Origin: Arthrobacter silviterrae | GTDB lineage: Bacteria > Actinomycetota > Actinomycetes > Actinomycetales > Micrococcaceae | Assembly: GCF_011045165.1 (NCBI RefSeq) | Contig: NZ_JAAKZI010000007.1 | Location: forward strand, 62,001 to 126,000 | DNA: 64,000 bases | Direction: 5' to 3' | Part shown: piece after piece, positions 1 through 8,797 of the stretch | How positions within the stretch are numbered: position 1 is the stretch's first letter | How the letters are laid out: every line of letters begins with the position of its first letter | Program-made: the position numbers and the translations under genes | The notes under the pieces: model-generated | Told to the model about the DNA's origin: nothing | Databases searched by the model: none | What the model saw: the letters and a program-made list of their open reading frames with translations, nothing else

Positions 1-167
1 ACCTGCGCGGCGGATTCAGCCACATGATCGCCGCCCTCGCCGCCAAGGGCACCTCCACCGTGACCGGAATTGACATCATCAGCCGCGGCTATGAGCGCTT
101 CACCGGCAAGCTGGACGCACTCGGCGCCGACTTCGACGTCCACGACTCCAAACAGGCGCTGGTGTAG
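1..167 (+). CDS. murA: UDP-N-acetylglucosamine 1-carboxyvinyltransferase, C-terminal end (partial)
   Basis: This is the 3' end of a gene that begins outside the window; the reading frame starts at base 3 and ends at TAG 165-167. The 54 visible residues begin LRGGFSHMIAALAAKGTS and continue through GIDIISRGYERF to a KLDALGADF block. This matches the last part of MurA, where the RGYE motif and the closing GA-D stretch are conserved. MurA transfers enolpyruvate from PEP to UDP-GlcNAc, the first committed cytoplasmic step of peptidoglycan synthesis. plsC starts 2 bp after the stop, so the two are probably cotranscribed. The active-site loop lies outside the window. Confidence 0.88.
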   Translation, partial: LRGGFSHMIAALAAKGTSTVTGIDIISRGYERFTGKLDALGADFDVHDSKQALV

Positions 168-169
168 GA

Positions 170-1006
170 ATGGCTGATCGCAAGCGGCCCTTCAAACCTG
201 CCGGAATGTCCCTGCGCACCCGCGTTTTCTTCGCCATCCTGGCCGGCGTGGCCCGCCCGGCCATGAACCTGCTCACGGGCAAGGAGTGGCACGGGCTGGA
301 AAAGCTGCCCGTGGGCGAGGGCTTCATTGTGGTGCCCAACCACTGCACCGAAATTGACCCCATAGTGGTGGGCCACATGCTCTACAACCAAAACCTCATG
401 CCCCACTTCCTGGCCAAGGACGGACTGTTCCGCACGCCCGTCCTGGGCGCCGTGTTGCGGGGTGCCCACCAAATCCCCGTTGAGCGCAGCGGCGTCGGGG
501 CGGGGAAGTCGCTCGAAGGCGCCGAAAGGGTGCTGGGTGAGGGCGGCGCCGTCGTTATTTATCCTGAGGGGACCTTGACCCGGGATCCGGGCCTGTGGCC
601 CATGAAGGGCCGCACCGGCGCCGCGCGGTTGGCGCTCAGCACGGGTGCCAAGGTGGTTCCGGTGGCCCATTGGGGCGCCCAGGAGGTGTTCCCCCGCTAT
701 GCCAAGGGCTTCAAGATTTTCCCCCGCAAGAAGACGCATGTGGTGGTGGGGGACCCCGTCAACCTGGATGAATTCATGGGCAGGACGGGCGACAAGGCCA
801 CGCTGGAAGCCATGACGGAGGTCATCATGGCGGACATCACGGCCCTGCTGGAACCGCTGCGCGGCGAGAGCGCGCCGGCCCAGCGCTGGGACCCCACGGC
901 CCACCACCAGTCAACCCACGGCCGCTTCGTGGAGCGGGGCGCCAAGGCCCACGGTACACCCGGCAAGGACGACGCCGGCACACCGGAAACAGGGGACCCC
1001 AAGTGA
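170..1006 (+). CDS. plsC: 1-acyl-sn-glycerol-3-phosphate acyltransferase (PlsC/LPLAT family)
   Basis: This 278-residue protein has the two landmark motifs of the family. The H-x4-D catalytic motif lies in NHCTEIDP near residue 58, and YPEGT near residue 128 binds the glycerophosphate. It should acylate lysophosphatidic acid to phosphatidic acid at the inner face of the membrane; a hydrophobic stretch near residues 18-35 could anchor it. The C-terminal ~50 residues after the fold are polar, low-complexity and probably disordered. The ATG follows the murA stop by 2 bp, and the stop overlaps the gpsA start by 4 bp (GTGA), giving tight coupling with the enzyme that makes its precursor glycerol 3-phosphate. 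Confidence 0.88.
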   Translation: MADRKRPFKPAGMSLRTRVFFAILAGVARPAMNLLTGKEWHGLEKLPVGEGFIVVPNHCTEIDPIVVGHMLYNQNLMPHFLAKDGLFRTPVLGAVLRGAHQIPVERSGVGAGKSLEGAERVLGEGGAVVIYPEGTLTRDPGLWPMKGRTGAARLALSTGAKVVPVAHWGAQEVFPRYAKGFKIFPRKKTHVVVGDPVNLDEFMGRTGDKATLEAMTEVIMADITALLEPLRGESAPAQRWDPTAHHQSTHGRFVERGAKAHGTPGKDDAGTPETGDPK

Positions 1007-2040
1007 GCTTTGTGGACGGCCTGGCACCGGCCAAGGTTGCCGTACTGGGCGCGGGAAGCTGGGGCACCACCTTTGCCAAGGTGCTCGGCGATGCCGCGGA
1101 AGGCACCGGCCGCAGCATTGTGCTCTGGGGTCGCCGGCAGGAAGTTGTCGACCAGATCAACAACCACCACAGGAATCCGCGCTACCTCTCCACCACGGCG
1201 CTGCCGGTCAACATCACCGCCTCCACCGACGTCCGGGAAGTCCTGGCCAGGGCCGAGCTGGTGGTGCTGGCAGTCCCGGCGCAAACCCTGCGCGAGCAGC
1301 TTCGCGGGTGGGCCGGCCTCCTGGCGCCGGACGCCGTCGTCGTGAGCTTGATGAAGGGGCTGGAGCTGGGCACGGACCAGCGCATGTCCCAGGTCATTGA
1401 ACAGGAACTGAACCTCACCCCGGACCGCGTGGTGGTGGTCTCCGGGCCCAACCTGGCCATGGAGATTGCGCGCCAGGAACCCACGGCATCCGTGGTGGCC
1501 TGCGCGGCGGAAAGCACGGCGAAGTGGGTGGCCGAGGTGTGCACGCCCGCATACTTCCGCCCCTACACCAATGACGATGTGGTGGGCGTGGAAATCGGCG
1601 GGATCGTGAAAAACGTGATTGCGCTGTGCGTGGGCATCTGCGAGGGCCAAAAGGTGGGCGACAACACCAAGGCCTCCGTCATCACGCGCGGGCTGGCGGA
1701 AACCACGCGGCTGGCGCTGGCCTTGGGCGGCAAGGCCGAGACCCTGTCGGGGCTGGCGGGGCTGGGCGACCTCGTGGCCACGTGCTCGTCCTCGCTCAGC
1801 CGCAACCACACCGCCGGTCGGATGTTGGGCGAGGGGCTGACGCTGGAGGAAGTCAACAACCGCATGACGCAGACTGCCGAAGGCATCAAGTCCGGGCGTG
1901 CCGTGAAGGACCTGGCCGCCAAAATGGGAGTTGAGATGCCCATTACCAACGCCGTGGTCGGTGTCCTCGAAGGTAAGCTGACTGTCGACGACCTCGGGCC
2001 GCTGCTGCTGGCCCGCCAACTGAAATCCGAAGGCGATTAA
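1003..2040 (+). CDS. gpsA: NAD(P)H-dependent glycerol-3-phosphate dehydrogenase
   Basis: This 345-residue cytoplasmic enzyme reduces dihydroxyacetone phosphate to glycerol 3-phosphate, the backbone of phospholipids. The N-terminal Rossmann motif is GAGSWGTTFAKVLGD. The GPNLAMEI block and the conserved GIVKNVIALCVGICEG segment, with the catalytic lysine, follow. The C-terminal helical domain carries AGLGDLVATC and RNHTAGRMLGEG, typical of GpsA. The GTG start overlaps the plsC stop, and the stop lies 3 bp before the ddl start. The order murA-plsC-gpsA-ddl is a conserved actinobacterial envelope cluster. Length is normal for the family. Confidence 0.95.
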   Translation: MSFVDGLAPAKVAVLGAGSWGTTFAKVLGDAAEGTGRSIVLWGRRQEVVDQINNHHRNPRYLSTTALPVNITASTDVREVLARAELVVLAVPAQTLREQLRGWAGLLAPDAVVVSLMKGLELGTDQRMSQVIEQELNLTPDRVVVVSGPNLAMEIARQEPTASVVACAAESTAKWVAEVCTPAYFRPYTNDDVVGVEIGGIVKNVIALCVGICEGQKVGDNTKASVITRGLAETTRLALALGGKAETLSGLAGLGDLVATCSSSLSRNHTAGRMLGEGLTLEEVNNRMTQTAEGIKSGRAVKDLAAKMGVEMPITNAVVGVLEGKLTVDDLGPLLLARQLKSEGD

Positions 2041-2043
2041 CGC

Positions 2044-3192
2044 GTGAGTACTCAAGCACCAGTTCCCGGCACGGCCACGCCCGGACGCATCCGGGTGGCC
2101 ATTCTGTTTGGCGGGCGCTCCAGCGAGCATGCCGTCAGCTGCGTCACGGCGGCAGGGGTCATGGGTGCCATTGACAGGACCAAGTACGACGTCGTCCCCA
2201 TCGGCATTGCGAAAAACGGCCAGTGGGTACTGGCTGGCAATGAGGTTGCCGGGTGGTCCCTGAGCGCCGGCACCCTGCCTGAGGTGGTGGCCGGGGACAA
2301 GTCCGTTTCGCTGTCCCACCTGGGCGGGGACCACCAGCTGGTGGTGTCCGAATCCAGCGCCGTTCCCGAGGAGCTCGGTTCCGTGGACGTCGTGTTCCCG
2401 CTGCTGCACGGGCCGTGGGGCGAGGACGGCACCATCCAGGGACTGCTGGAGCTGAGCGACACCCGCTACGTGGGAGCCGGGGTCCTGGCGTCCGCGATCG
2501 GCATGGACAAGCATTTCATGAAGGTGGTGTTTGAGGCCGCCGGCCTGGCGGTGGGCCCGTATGTTGCCGTGACGGACCGCGAGTGGACCGTTTCGCCCGG
2601 GCTGGTCCGGGAGCGCGTGGCCGCCTTGGGCTTCCCGGTGTTTGTGAAGCCCGCCCGCGCAGGGTCCTCCATGGGCATCTCCAAGGTGGATTCCCCGGCC
2701 GGGCTGGATGCCGCCATCGCGGAGGCACGCGAACACGACCTCAAGCTGGTCATTGAGGCCGGCATTGTGGGCCGTGAAATTGAAATCGCCGTCCTGGAGG
2801 GCCGGGGGAGCGCCGCGCCGCGCGTTTCATTGCCGGGCGAGATCGCCATGGTGGACGGCGCGCACCACCAGTTCTACGATTTTGAGGCCAAATACGTCCA
2901 GGGCGACGCCGTGAACCTCAGCTGCCCGGCCGACATGCCGGACGCTGACATTGCACGCGTCCGGGAGCAGGCGGCACGGGCTTTCGACGCCGTCGGTGCT
3001 GAGGGGCTCTCCCGGGTGGACTTCTTCTACACGGCTGCCGGGGAGCTCATCATCAATGAGATCAACACCATGCCCGGGTTCACGCCAAGCTCCATGTACC
3101 CGCAGATGTGGGCTGCCTCAGGCCTGTCATATCCCGAGTTGATTGACGAACTCCTCCAGCTGGCCCTGACCAGGAAGACCGGCCTGCGCTGA
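2044..3192 (+). CDS. ddl: D-alanine--D-alanine ligase
   Basis: This 382-residue ATP-grasp enzyme joins two D-alanines for the peptidoglycan pentapeptide. Visible marks are GGRSSEHAVSC at the N-terminus, the HGPWGEDGTIQGLLE substrate loop, FVKPARAGSSMGISKV in the ATP-grasp domain, and the Mg-binding ending EINTMPGFTPSSMYP. Length fits the DdlA type. It starts with GTG 3 bp after gpsA and closes the murA-plsC-gpsA-ddl run. The methyltransferase downstream begins 59 bp after its stop. Confidence 0.95.
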   Translation: MSTQAPVPGTATPGRIRVAILFGGRSSEHAVSCVTAAGVMGAIDRTKYDVVPIGIAKNGQWVLAGNEVAGWSLSAGTLPEVVAGDKSVSLSHLGGDHQLVVSESSAVPEELGSVDVVFPLLHGPWGEDGTIQGLLELSDTRYVGAGVLASAIGMDKHFMKVVFEAAGLAVGPYVAVTDREWTVSPGLVRERVAALGFPVFVKPARAGSSMGISKVDSPAGLDAAIAEAREHDLKLVIEAGIVGREIEIAVLEGRGSAAPRVSLPGEIAMVDGAHHQFYDFEAKYVQGDAVNLSCPADMPDADIARVREQAARAFDAVGAEGLSRVDFFYTAAGELIINEINTMPGFTPSSMYPQMWAASGLSYPELIDELLQLALTRKTGLR

Positions 3193-3251
3193 GCGCCGGC
3201 CAGCATGGCGCTCAGGACGGCGCCGCAGCAGTCACCTGGACGCAGGACGGC

Positions 3252-4346
3252 GTGGAGCGCACAGCCCTGTGGCGCCCGGCCTCGGGTGTGGCGGCGCCGA
3301 AGTCCGTGGAGACCGTGGATGATTCCCTCACGGCAGACCAGGCATACCGCTTGGCCGTGCAGGGCCGGGCCATGCTGTGGACAGGGGACTACCACAACGC
3401 CCGCCAGCTGCTGTCGGCCCTGGCCCGGCGGCTGCTGGACGGCACCACCGGGCGGAAGAAGCACGACGGCGGCGGCGTCGCGGAAGAGTTCTACCGGCAC
3501 CGGCAGGCCCGCTCCCAGCGTGCGCGGATTCTCGGGCTCCTGCTGGTCCCGCTCGAGGCCGGCCCCGCCGTGGCGCTGCGCCGCGCACCGGATGTTGCGG
3601 CCGCCTGGCTCGCGGCGTCCGGACCCGTGGAGGCGGCCGCCGTCGCGCCGCTGCAGGACGTGCTCGGAGCCATTGGGGCTCAGGAATGGCGCCGGAAGGG
3701 GCTCCGCGTTGAGGCACTGGACGCCGTCATCCACCCGCACTATGGCACTTTTGCCCCCATCCGGAGCGAGTACCTGGACCTCGTGGCACAGGCGGAGCTG
3801 CCTTCCACTGAACTGGCCTTTGACATCGGAACGGGGACCGGCGTGCTGGCGGCCATCCTGGCCCGGCGCGGCGTAAGGCGCGTCGTTGCCACGGACAGCG
3901 AGCCCCGTGCCATTGCCTGTGCCGAGGAAAATCTGGCGCTGCTTGGCCTCTCAGCCGTGGTTGAACCGGTGCTCGGCGACATGTTTCCGGCCGGCCGGGC
4001 GCCCCTGGCGGTCTGCAACCCGCCCTGGCTTCCCGGCACGGCCCATACGCTGCTGGACAATGCCGTCTACGATCCCAAAAGCCGCATGCTCCGGGCCTTC
4101 CTCAACGGCCTGGCCGCGCACCTGGAACCGGGCGGGGAGGGCTGGCTCATCATCTCCGACCTGGCCGAGCACCTGGGCCTGCGCACCAGGGAGCAGCTCC
4201 TCGGCTGGATCGCAGGGGGCGGACTGGAGGTGCTTGGCAGGCTGGACACGCCGGCGCAGCACCCCCGCTCCATGGACCGCGCCGATCCCTTCTTTGAGGC
4301 CCGTTCGCGGGAAGTGACGTCGCTGTGGAAACTCGGCGTGAAGTAG
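3252..4346 (+). CDS. Class I SAM-dependent methyltransferase (HemK/RsmC-like fold)
   Basis: The protein has 364 residues from GTG 3252. The N-terminal ~170 residues are of unknown function. The second half is a Rossmann methyltransferase with the SAM-binding loop DIGTGTGVLAAIL, an acidic ATDSEP ribose contact, and an NPPW catalytic motif. NPPY/NPPW motifs are typical of enzymes that methylate amide or exocyclic nitrogens, as in HemK/PrmC and RsmC. The target here (a protein glutamine or an RNA base) cannot be read from the sequence. GTG 3252 is the first ATG, GTG or TTG after an in-frame stop inside ddl, so an earlier start would need CTG 3189. The gene converges with the lipoprotein gene, 3 bp apart. 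Confidence 0.8.
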   Translation: MERTALWRPASGVAAPKSVETVDDSLTADQAYRLAVQGRAMLWTGDYHNARQLLSALARRLLDGTTGRKKHDGGGVAEEFYRHRQARSQRARILGLLLVPLEAGPAVALRRAPDVAAAWLAASGPVEAAAVAPLQDVLGAIGAQEWRRKGLRVEALDAVIHPHYGTFAPIRSEYLDLVAQAELPSTELAFDIGTGTGVLAAILARRGVRRVVATDSEPRAIACAEENLALLGLSAVVEPVLGDMFPAGRAPLAVCNPPWLPGTAHTLLDNAVYDPKSRMLRAFLNGLAAHLEPGGEGWLIISDLAEHLGLRTREQLLGWIAGGGLEVLGRLDTPAQHPRSMDRADPFFEARSREVTSLWKLGVK

Positions 4347-4349
4347 CGC

Positions 4350-4898
4350 CTATCCCTTCGCGGGGGCGGTGCTTGTTGGTGCGGTGCCTGTCGGCGCGGT
4401 GCTTGCCGCTGAGGGCGTCGTACTCGGGACCACGTCGCCGGGTCCCACGCAGCTGCGGACCTGTGGCAGCTTGGACACGGCACTGGACAATTGGGCCAGC
4501 ACGGTGCGGTCCGGAGTCTTTTTAGGGTCCAGCAGCACCTGGACGGCCGGATCACGGCCGTAGCTGGTCAGCGTCCAGACGGGGTCGCCCTGCTGGAGCA
4601 CCCAGTCCACGCCGTTGACCGTGGCACACGGATCGGTGGTCGGCCCGAGGGGTGGCACGCCGCACCGCAGGATGATCTGGGAGGGATTGCCCCAGGCGGC
4701 CGTGGCCTGGCTGGAGGTGGTGCGGCGCGCGGCGTCCGCCAGGGAATCGGGCAGGGCCACCATCATGGGTGCGCAGGCAGGATTGTTGGAGTCCTTGGCC
4801 GCGGACACCTCCACGGACGGGGCGCAGCCGGTCAGCGCGACCAGGGCGCCGACGGCAAGAGGCACAGCAATCCGCCAGGACAGGGAATTCAAAGGCAT
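4350..4898 (-). CDS. DUF3515-type secreted lipoprotein
   Basis: This 182-residue protein has a signal peptide (residues about 1-23) ending in a lipobox LTGC, so it should be lipidated at Cys24 and anchored outside the cytoplasmic membrane. The mature part includes PDSLADAARR and GNPSQIILRCGV and keeps several cysteines, as in DUF3515 proteins, a family of unknown role common in actinobacteria. The tail is a Pro/Thr/Ser/Ala low-complexity stretch. In related genomes a gene of this kind sits between ddl and thiL. Here about 10 kb of extra genes separates it from thiL. Confidence 0.75.
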   Translation of the reverse strand: MPLNSLSWRIAVPLAVGALVALTGCAPSVEVSAAKDSNNPACAPMMVALPDSLADAARRTTSSQATAAWGNPSQIILRCGVPPLGPTTDPCATVNGVDWVLQQGDPVWTLTSYGRDPAVQVLLDPKKTPDRTVLAQLSSAVSKLPQVRSCVGPGDVVPSTTPSAASTAPTGTAPTSTAPAKG

Positions 4899-5021
4899 GG
4901 ACCAAGCCTAGTCCGTGAAACTGGGAACACCGCCACCCAAGATCACCGCTTGAATACCGCGCAACTGCCCAGCACGGAGGAAGCGGAGGGAAAGCCATTC
5001 AACCGTTCTAACCGGGGTAAC

Positions 5022-6209
5022 TCAGTGTCCTGTCCGCAAGGGCCCGGACGCCCATTGGTCAATCAGGCCGTTGTGCTGGCCCAGCGTGGGGGCGGGGGAG
5101 GGTGCCACCGAACCGGTCAGGCGCAGCGGCGAGGCCAGGGTCCGGAAGCCGTCCGACTCCGTGGCCACCGTGCCTCGGTACTCCGAATGCTCGCTGTCCA
5201 GCGCCTCGTTCACGCTGTACACCTTGGACGCGGGCACCTGGTGGGCGGACATGAGCTCGAGGGCCTCGTCGTCGGTGAATTGGCTGAGGGCCTCCTCCAG
5301 TGCGGCCCGGAACTCCACCGGGAACTCGTTGCGGCGGGTTTGCTCGCTGAAGCGCTGGTCCTCCAGCCACTCGGGCCGGTTCAGCGCCTCGGTCAGGCGG
5401 GGGAACAGGCGGTCTCCGGCGATGGCAATCGCGATCGAGCCGCGCCCGGTCTGGTACGTGCTGAACGGCGTGGACATGGCGTGGTCGTTGCCGCACGCTA
5501 CCGGCTCCTCGCCGTGCAGGGCGCGCATGCCCACGGATTCCAGCACGGAGATCAGGCTATCCAGCATGGCAACGTCAATGTGCTGGCCCCGGCCCGTGGT
5601 GTGCCTCTCGTTGATGGCGGCCAGCGCGGCGATGGCCCCGTACAGGCCCGGAATGACGTCTCCGATGCTGATGCCGATGCGCGTCGGGTCGCCGCCGCGC
5701 AGGCCGGTGATCGACATCAGCCCGCTCATGGCCTGGGCGATGAGGTCGTACGCGGGCGCCTTCTGCAACGGCCCGTCCTGGCCAAAACCGGAAATGCTGA
5801 CGATGATCAGGCGCGGGTTCTCCTCCAGGAGTCGTGCTGGGGACAGGCCCAGGCGTTCCATGACGCCCGGACGGAAGTTCTCGATCACCACGTCGGAGCG
5901 CCGGGCGAGATCCAGCAGGCGGCCGCGTTCGGCTTGGTCCTTAAGGTCCATGGTGACGCCGAACTTGCTGCGGTTGAAGAGCCGGTAGTAGGCGGACTCG
6001 CCGTTATACCAGGGGCCGAAGTGGCGGGAGTCGTCGCCGTCGGGACTCTCCACCTTGATGACCTCGGCTCCCAGGTCGGCCAGGATCATGGCACAGAACG
6101 GGCCTGCCAGGACGCGGGAGAGATCCAGGACGCGTAGGCCCTCAAGCGAGCCAGGGCGCCCCAGTCCCAGGGCGGGGGAGTGGGGGTCTGTCGCGGAGGG
6201 GGAGGGCAT
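5022..6209 (-). CDS. Class III CoA-transferase (CaiB/BaiF family)
   Basis: This 395-residue protein moves CoA between carboxylic acids in the cytoplasm. Family marks are LRVLDLSRVLAGPFCAMILA, ADLGAEVIKVE, PGDDSRHFGP-like residues, the RSDVVIENFRPGVMERLGL segment, and IDVAMLDS in the region of the catalytic aspartate. Within the family it resembles acyl-CoA:carboxylate transferases such as formyl-CoA:oxalate, CaiB or glutarate enzymes; the acid cannot be fixed from sequence. An AAAGGA ribosome site lies 8 bases before ATG 6209. It is divergent from the iclR gene, with the palindrome at 6314-6327 centred about 112 bp upstream. The same palindrome precedes an acyl-CoA dehydrogenase, so the two probably act together. 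Confidence 0.85.
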   Translation of the reverse strand: MPSPSATDPHSPALGLGRPGSLEGLRVLDLSRVLAGPFCAMILADLGAEVIKVESPDGDDSRHFGPWYNGESAYYRLFNRSKFGVTMDLKDQAERGRLLDLARRSDVVIENFRPGVMERLGLSPARLLEENPRLIIVSISGFGQDGPLQKAPAYDLIAQAMSGLMSITGLRGGDPTRIGISIGDVIPGLYGAIAALAAINERHTTGRGQHIDVAMLDSLISVLESVGMRALHGEEPVACGNDHAMSTPFSTYQTGRGSIAIAIAGDRLFPRLTEALNRPEWLEDQRFSEQTRRNEFPVEFRAALEEALSQFTDDEALELMSAHQVPASKVYSVNEALDSEHSEYRGTVATESDGFRTLASPLRLTGSVAPSPAPTLGQHNGLIDQWASGPLRTGH

Positions 6210-6313
6210 GGTAGCGGTCCTTTAAGTAAGTGGCGGCCCGGCCGTCCGGGAGGGCTTACCCACTATCCGACCACCGAAACATGGGTCGCGGCACTTTACG
6301 TCCCGGCGAAGTA

Positions 6314-6327
6314 TCTGTGATCACAGA
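6314..6327. promoter_or_regulatory. Candidate IclR operator, site 1
   Basis: TCTGTGATCACAGA is a perfect 14-bp palindrome in the 142-bp gap between the divergent CoA-transferase and iclR genes. The same 14 bases recur exactly at 10997-11010, and a partly degenerate copy is at 12447-12460. IclR proteins often bind palindromes of this length near their own gene. The site is about 25 bp before the iclR ATG and about 105 bp before the CoA-transferase ATG, which suits autorepression plus activation or repression of the catabolic gene. Binding by this particular IclR is inferred. Confidence 0.72.
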
Positions 6328-6351
6328 CAAACGGCGCTGTAGCATGGTGTG

Positions 6352-7194
6352 ATGAACTCGCCCCAGCTGCCGGCGCAGGTCCCGGCCGCCAAGAACGTCC
6401 TGTCCGTGCTGCGCTACGTGGCAGCCCAGGCCGGCCCGGTGGGTGCAGCCGCCATTGCGCGCGACGTGGACCTGCCCCGTTCCACCACCTACCACCTGTT
6501 GGCGGCGCTGGTGGAAGACGGCTTCGTGGTTCACCTGCCGGAGGAGCGCAAGTACGCGCTGGGCGTGACCGCCCACGAGCTGGGCACGGGCTACTCGCGG
6601 CAGGCACCGCTGCAGCGCATCGCCCGCTTCCCGATTGCGCAGCTGGTGGCCCGCACCAGGCGCACTGCGCATCTGGCCGTCATGCACGGACGCGAGGTTA
6701 TCTATGTGATCGAGGAGCGTGCCAAGCGCCAAAGCGAACTGGTGACCGATGCTGGAGTGCGCCTCCCTGCGCACCTCACCGCCAGCGGACGGGCAATGCT
6801 GGCGTCCATGCCGGCGGCACAGCTGGCGGCGCTCTACCCGGGGCCGGAGGCGTTCCCCACGCGGTACGAGAACGGGGTCCATTCGGTGGAGGCGCTGAAC
6901 GAGCTGCTGGCCCGCATCCGCGAGCGTGGATTTTCGTGGGAACAGGACGAGGTGACGGACGGCTTTTCGAGCCTGGCCGTGCCCGTGCTGGACCGCAGCG
7001 GCTACGCGTTAGCCAGCGTGACGCTGACGGTGGCCAACCGGCCGACGCTGTCCACGGCGGCCGCCGCTCGCCATGCCGCGGAAGGCACGGTGCCGGAGCG
7101 CACCGTGCAGCTGGAAGACCTCGCCAGTCAGTGGCTGCCCGAGGTCAAGCGCTGTGCTGCGGAGATTTCCCGGAGGCTGCGGCCGAGCGGATAG
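6352..7194 (+). CDS. IclR-family transcriptional regulator
   Basis: This 280-residue cytoplasmic regulator has an N-terminal winged helix-turn-helix (AAIARDVDLPRSTTYHLLAAL, roughly residues 32-52) followed by the wing FVVHLPEERKYALG. The C-terminal IclR effector domain includes LPAHLTASGRAMLA and RERGFSWEQDEVTDGFSSLAV, which form the ligand pocket in this family. ATG 6352 is preferred; GTG 6349 directly before it is also possible, and neither has a clear Shine-Dalgarno. The perfect palindrome 25 bp upstream suggests autoregulation. Neighbouring targets sharing the palindrome are the CoA-transferase, the NCS1 permease, the acyl-CoA dehydrogenase and perhaps hutU. The effector is unknown. Confidence 0.9.
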   Translation: MNSPQLPAQVPAAKNVLSVLRYVAAQAGPVGAAAIARDVDLPRSTTYHLLAALVEDGFVVHLPEERKYALGVTAHELGTGYSRQAPLQRIARFPIAQLVARTRRTAHLAVMHGREVIYVIEERAKRQSELVTDAGVRLPAHLTASGRAMLASMPAAQLAALYPGPEAFPTRYENGVHSVEALNELLARIRERGFSWEQDEVTDGFSSLAVPVLDRSGYALASVTLTVANRPTLSTAAAARHAAEGTVPERTVQLEDLASQWLPEVKRCAAEISRRLRPSG

Positions 7195-7348
7195 AGTTTT
7201 TGGTGCACATGGTTTGTGTATGTCATCGGCAGATTCCGCGGCAGATGCGTGACATGCCGTCATTGGCCCGCGGCCGCTAGGTAGTGTGGCGATTACACCA
7301 CCCGCAGCGGCAGCCCGGCCGCGACCCTGGCCACGGAGGATTCCCTCC

Positions 7349-8717
7349 ATGACGGTTGCCAGCATCCAGGCCACTGCCCTTGAAGAACTGGGGGCCGCGC
7401 CAGGCGCCAAGGTCAGCACGGACTCCGAAGTTCTCGCGTCCCGCGGCCACGACAGGTCCCACCTGCCTGGGAGCCGCCCCTGGCAGTGGTGCGGTGCTCC
7501 GGCACCGCAGACGTGTCCGCAGCCCTGCGGATCTGCCACCGCCACAGCATACCCGTGGTGCCGATCGCAGCAGACACCGGCCTGGAGGGCGGCGCCAACG
7601 GCTCCGCGGGGACTGTCTGCCTGGACCTCTCCGGCATGGACAGGATCCTGCGGATCGGGGCGAAGGACTTCGACGCCACGGTGCAGTGCGGCGCCATGAA
7701 AAGCGCCCTCAATGCCGAGCTTGCCGCGCACGCGCTGGCCTTCCCCGTGGGGTCCGGCGTGGATGCCGGGGTGGGCGGCATGGCCTCCACGGGGCCAATG
7801 TCAGCACGGCGGTGCGCTACGGCACCATGAAGGAAAACGTGCTGGACCTGACGGCGGTCCCGGGCGCCGGAACCTTAATCACCGCAGTAGGCCCCTCGCG
7901 CAAGTCGGCGGCAGGCTACGACGTCACTCACCTCTTTGTCAGTGCCGTTGGAATGCTGGATATACTGACGGAGGTGACCCTGCGTGTCTACGAGATTCCG
8001 GAGGCAACGGCCGTGCCAATCTGTTCCTTCCCCGCGCTGGGGGACTGCACGGCTGTGGTCCAGGCCACCCTGGAACGCGGCGTCCCCATATCCCGGGTTG
8101 AGCTGCTGGACAGCGTCACGGTGGATTTAGGGAACCGCTATACCGGCTTGGGTTTGCCCGTCATGCCGACGCTCATGTTTGAATTTGAAGGCTCCCCGTC
8201 CAGCCTTGCCTAGCACGGCGCCGCCGTCCGCAGTCTCGCTGAAGTGCACGACGGCGTGGCTGGGACTATGCCGACACCCCCGAACGCATCGGCCGGATCT
8301 GGCGCGCCCGGCACGACGTCCTTCCCCCCTACGCCGCACAGGTTCCCGGACCCAGCACCTGGTCAACCGCTGTGTGTGCCCACCTCGCAGCTGACCAAGT
8401 GCATTGCCCTGACCCAGGAAGACACCGAAGTCCACGGCGTAATGGCTCCCATTGTGGGCCACGTGGGCGACGGCAACTTCCACCTGGCGTTCGTGCTGCC
8501 GCCGGGCGACACTGCGGGGGCCGCCGTCGACGCGAGGTTGGTAGAGCGGGCCCTTGCCATGGGCGGGACCTCCGCCGGCGAAAACGGGATGGGGCTGGGC
8601 AAGGTGGCCTCTCTTGCCAAGGAACACGCCTCGGCGCTGCCCGTCATGGCAGCGATCAAGAACGCGCTGGATCCCCGGGGAATTCTCAACCCCGGCAACG
8701 TGCTGGCCCTGCCCTAA
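7349..8717 (+). pseudogene. FAD-linked oxidase (GlcD / D-lactate dehydrogenase type), multiply frameshifted
   Basis: The remains of an FAD-binding PCMH-type oxidase are spread over all three forward frames. Frame 2 opens at ATG 7349. Homology moves to frame 1 near 7464 (RCSGTADVSAALRICHRH, then FPVGSGVDAGVGGMASTG) and to frame 3 near 7797 (TAVRYGTMKENVLDLTAVPG). It hits a stop at 8211-8213, continues in frame 2 near 8270 (PERIGRIWRARHDV), and returns to frame 3 in a TGTGTGTG run near 8371. The end (APIVGHVGDGNFHLAF, then DPRGILNPGN) is the typical C-terminus of 2-hydroxyacid oxidases. The span also looks short between 8190 and 8270. Several independent lesions make a working enzyme very unlikely. 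Confidence 0.88.
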
Positions 8718-8730
8718 TCGCGGGTGCTCA

Positions 8731-8776
8731 AAAAGCCGGGGCCGGCCCAGTGTGGACTGTGCCGGCCCCGGCTTTT
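8731..8776. terminator. Bidirectional rho-independent terminator
   Basis: A 16-base inverted repeat has arms at 8731-8746 and 8761-8776, a GC-rich core (GCCGGGGCCGGC) and a 14-base loop. It is flanked by an A run on the left and a T run on the right, so it can end transcription in both directions. It lies exactly between the decayed FAD oxidase (plus) and the decayed aminotransferase (minus). Confidence 0.85.
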
Positions 8777-8797
8777 GTGTTCTTCAGGCTCGAGCGG

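Noticed and set aside
697-2736. 679-codon open frame on the minus strand across gpsA and ddl
   Set aside because: It is antisense to two clear housekeeping genes, is rich in His/Gly/Arg without domains, and comes from high GC in the third codon position of the real genes.
7349-8717. Sequencing error as the explanation for the broken FAD oxidase
   Set aside because: The lesions are several and clustered in one gene beside another decayed gene, while more than 40 neighbouring genes are intact. A single-error explanation does not fit, though raw reads were not available.
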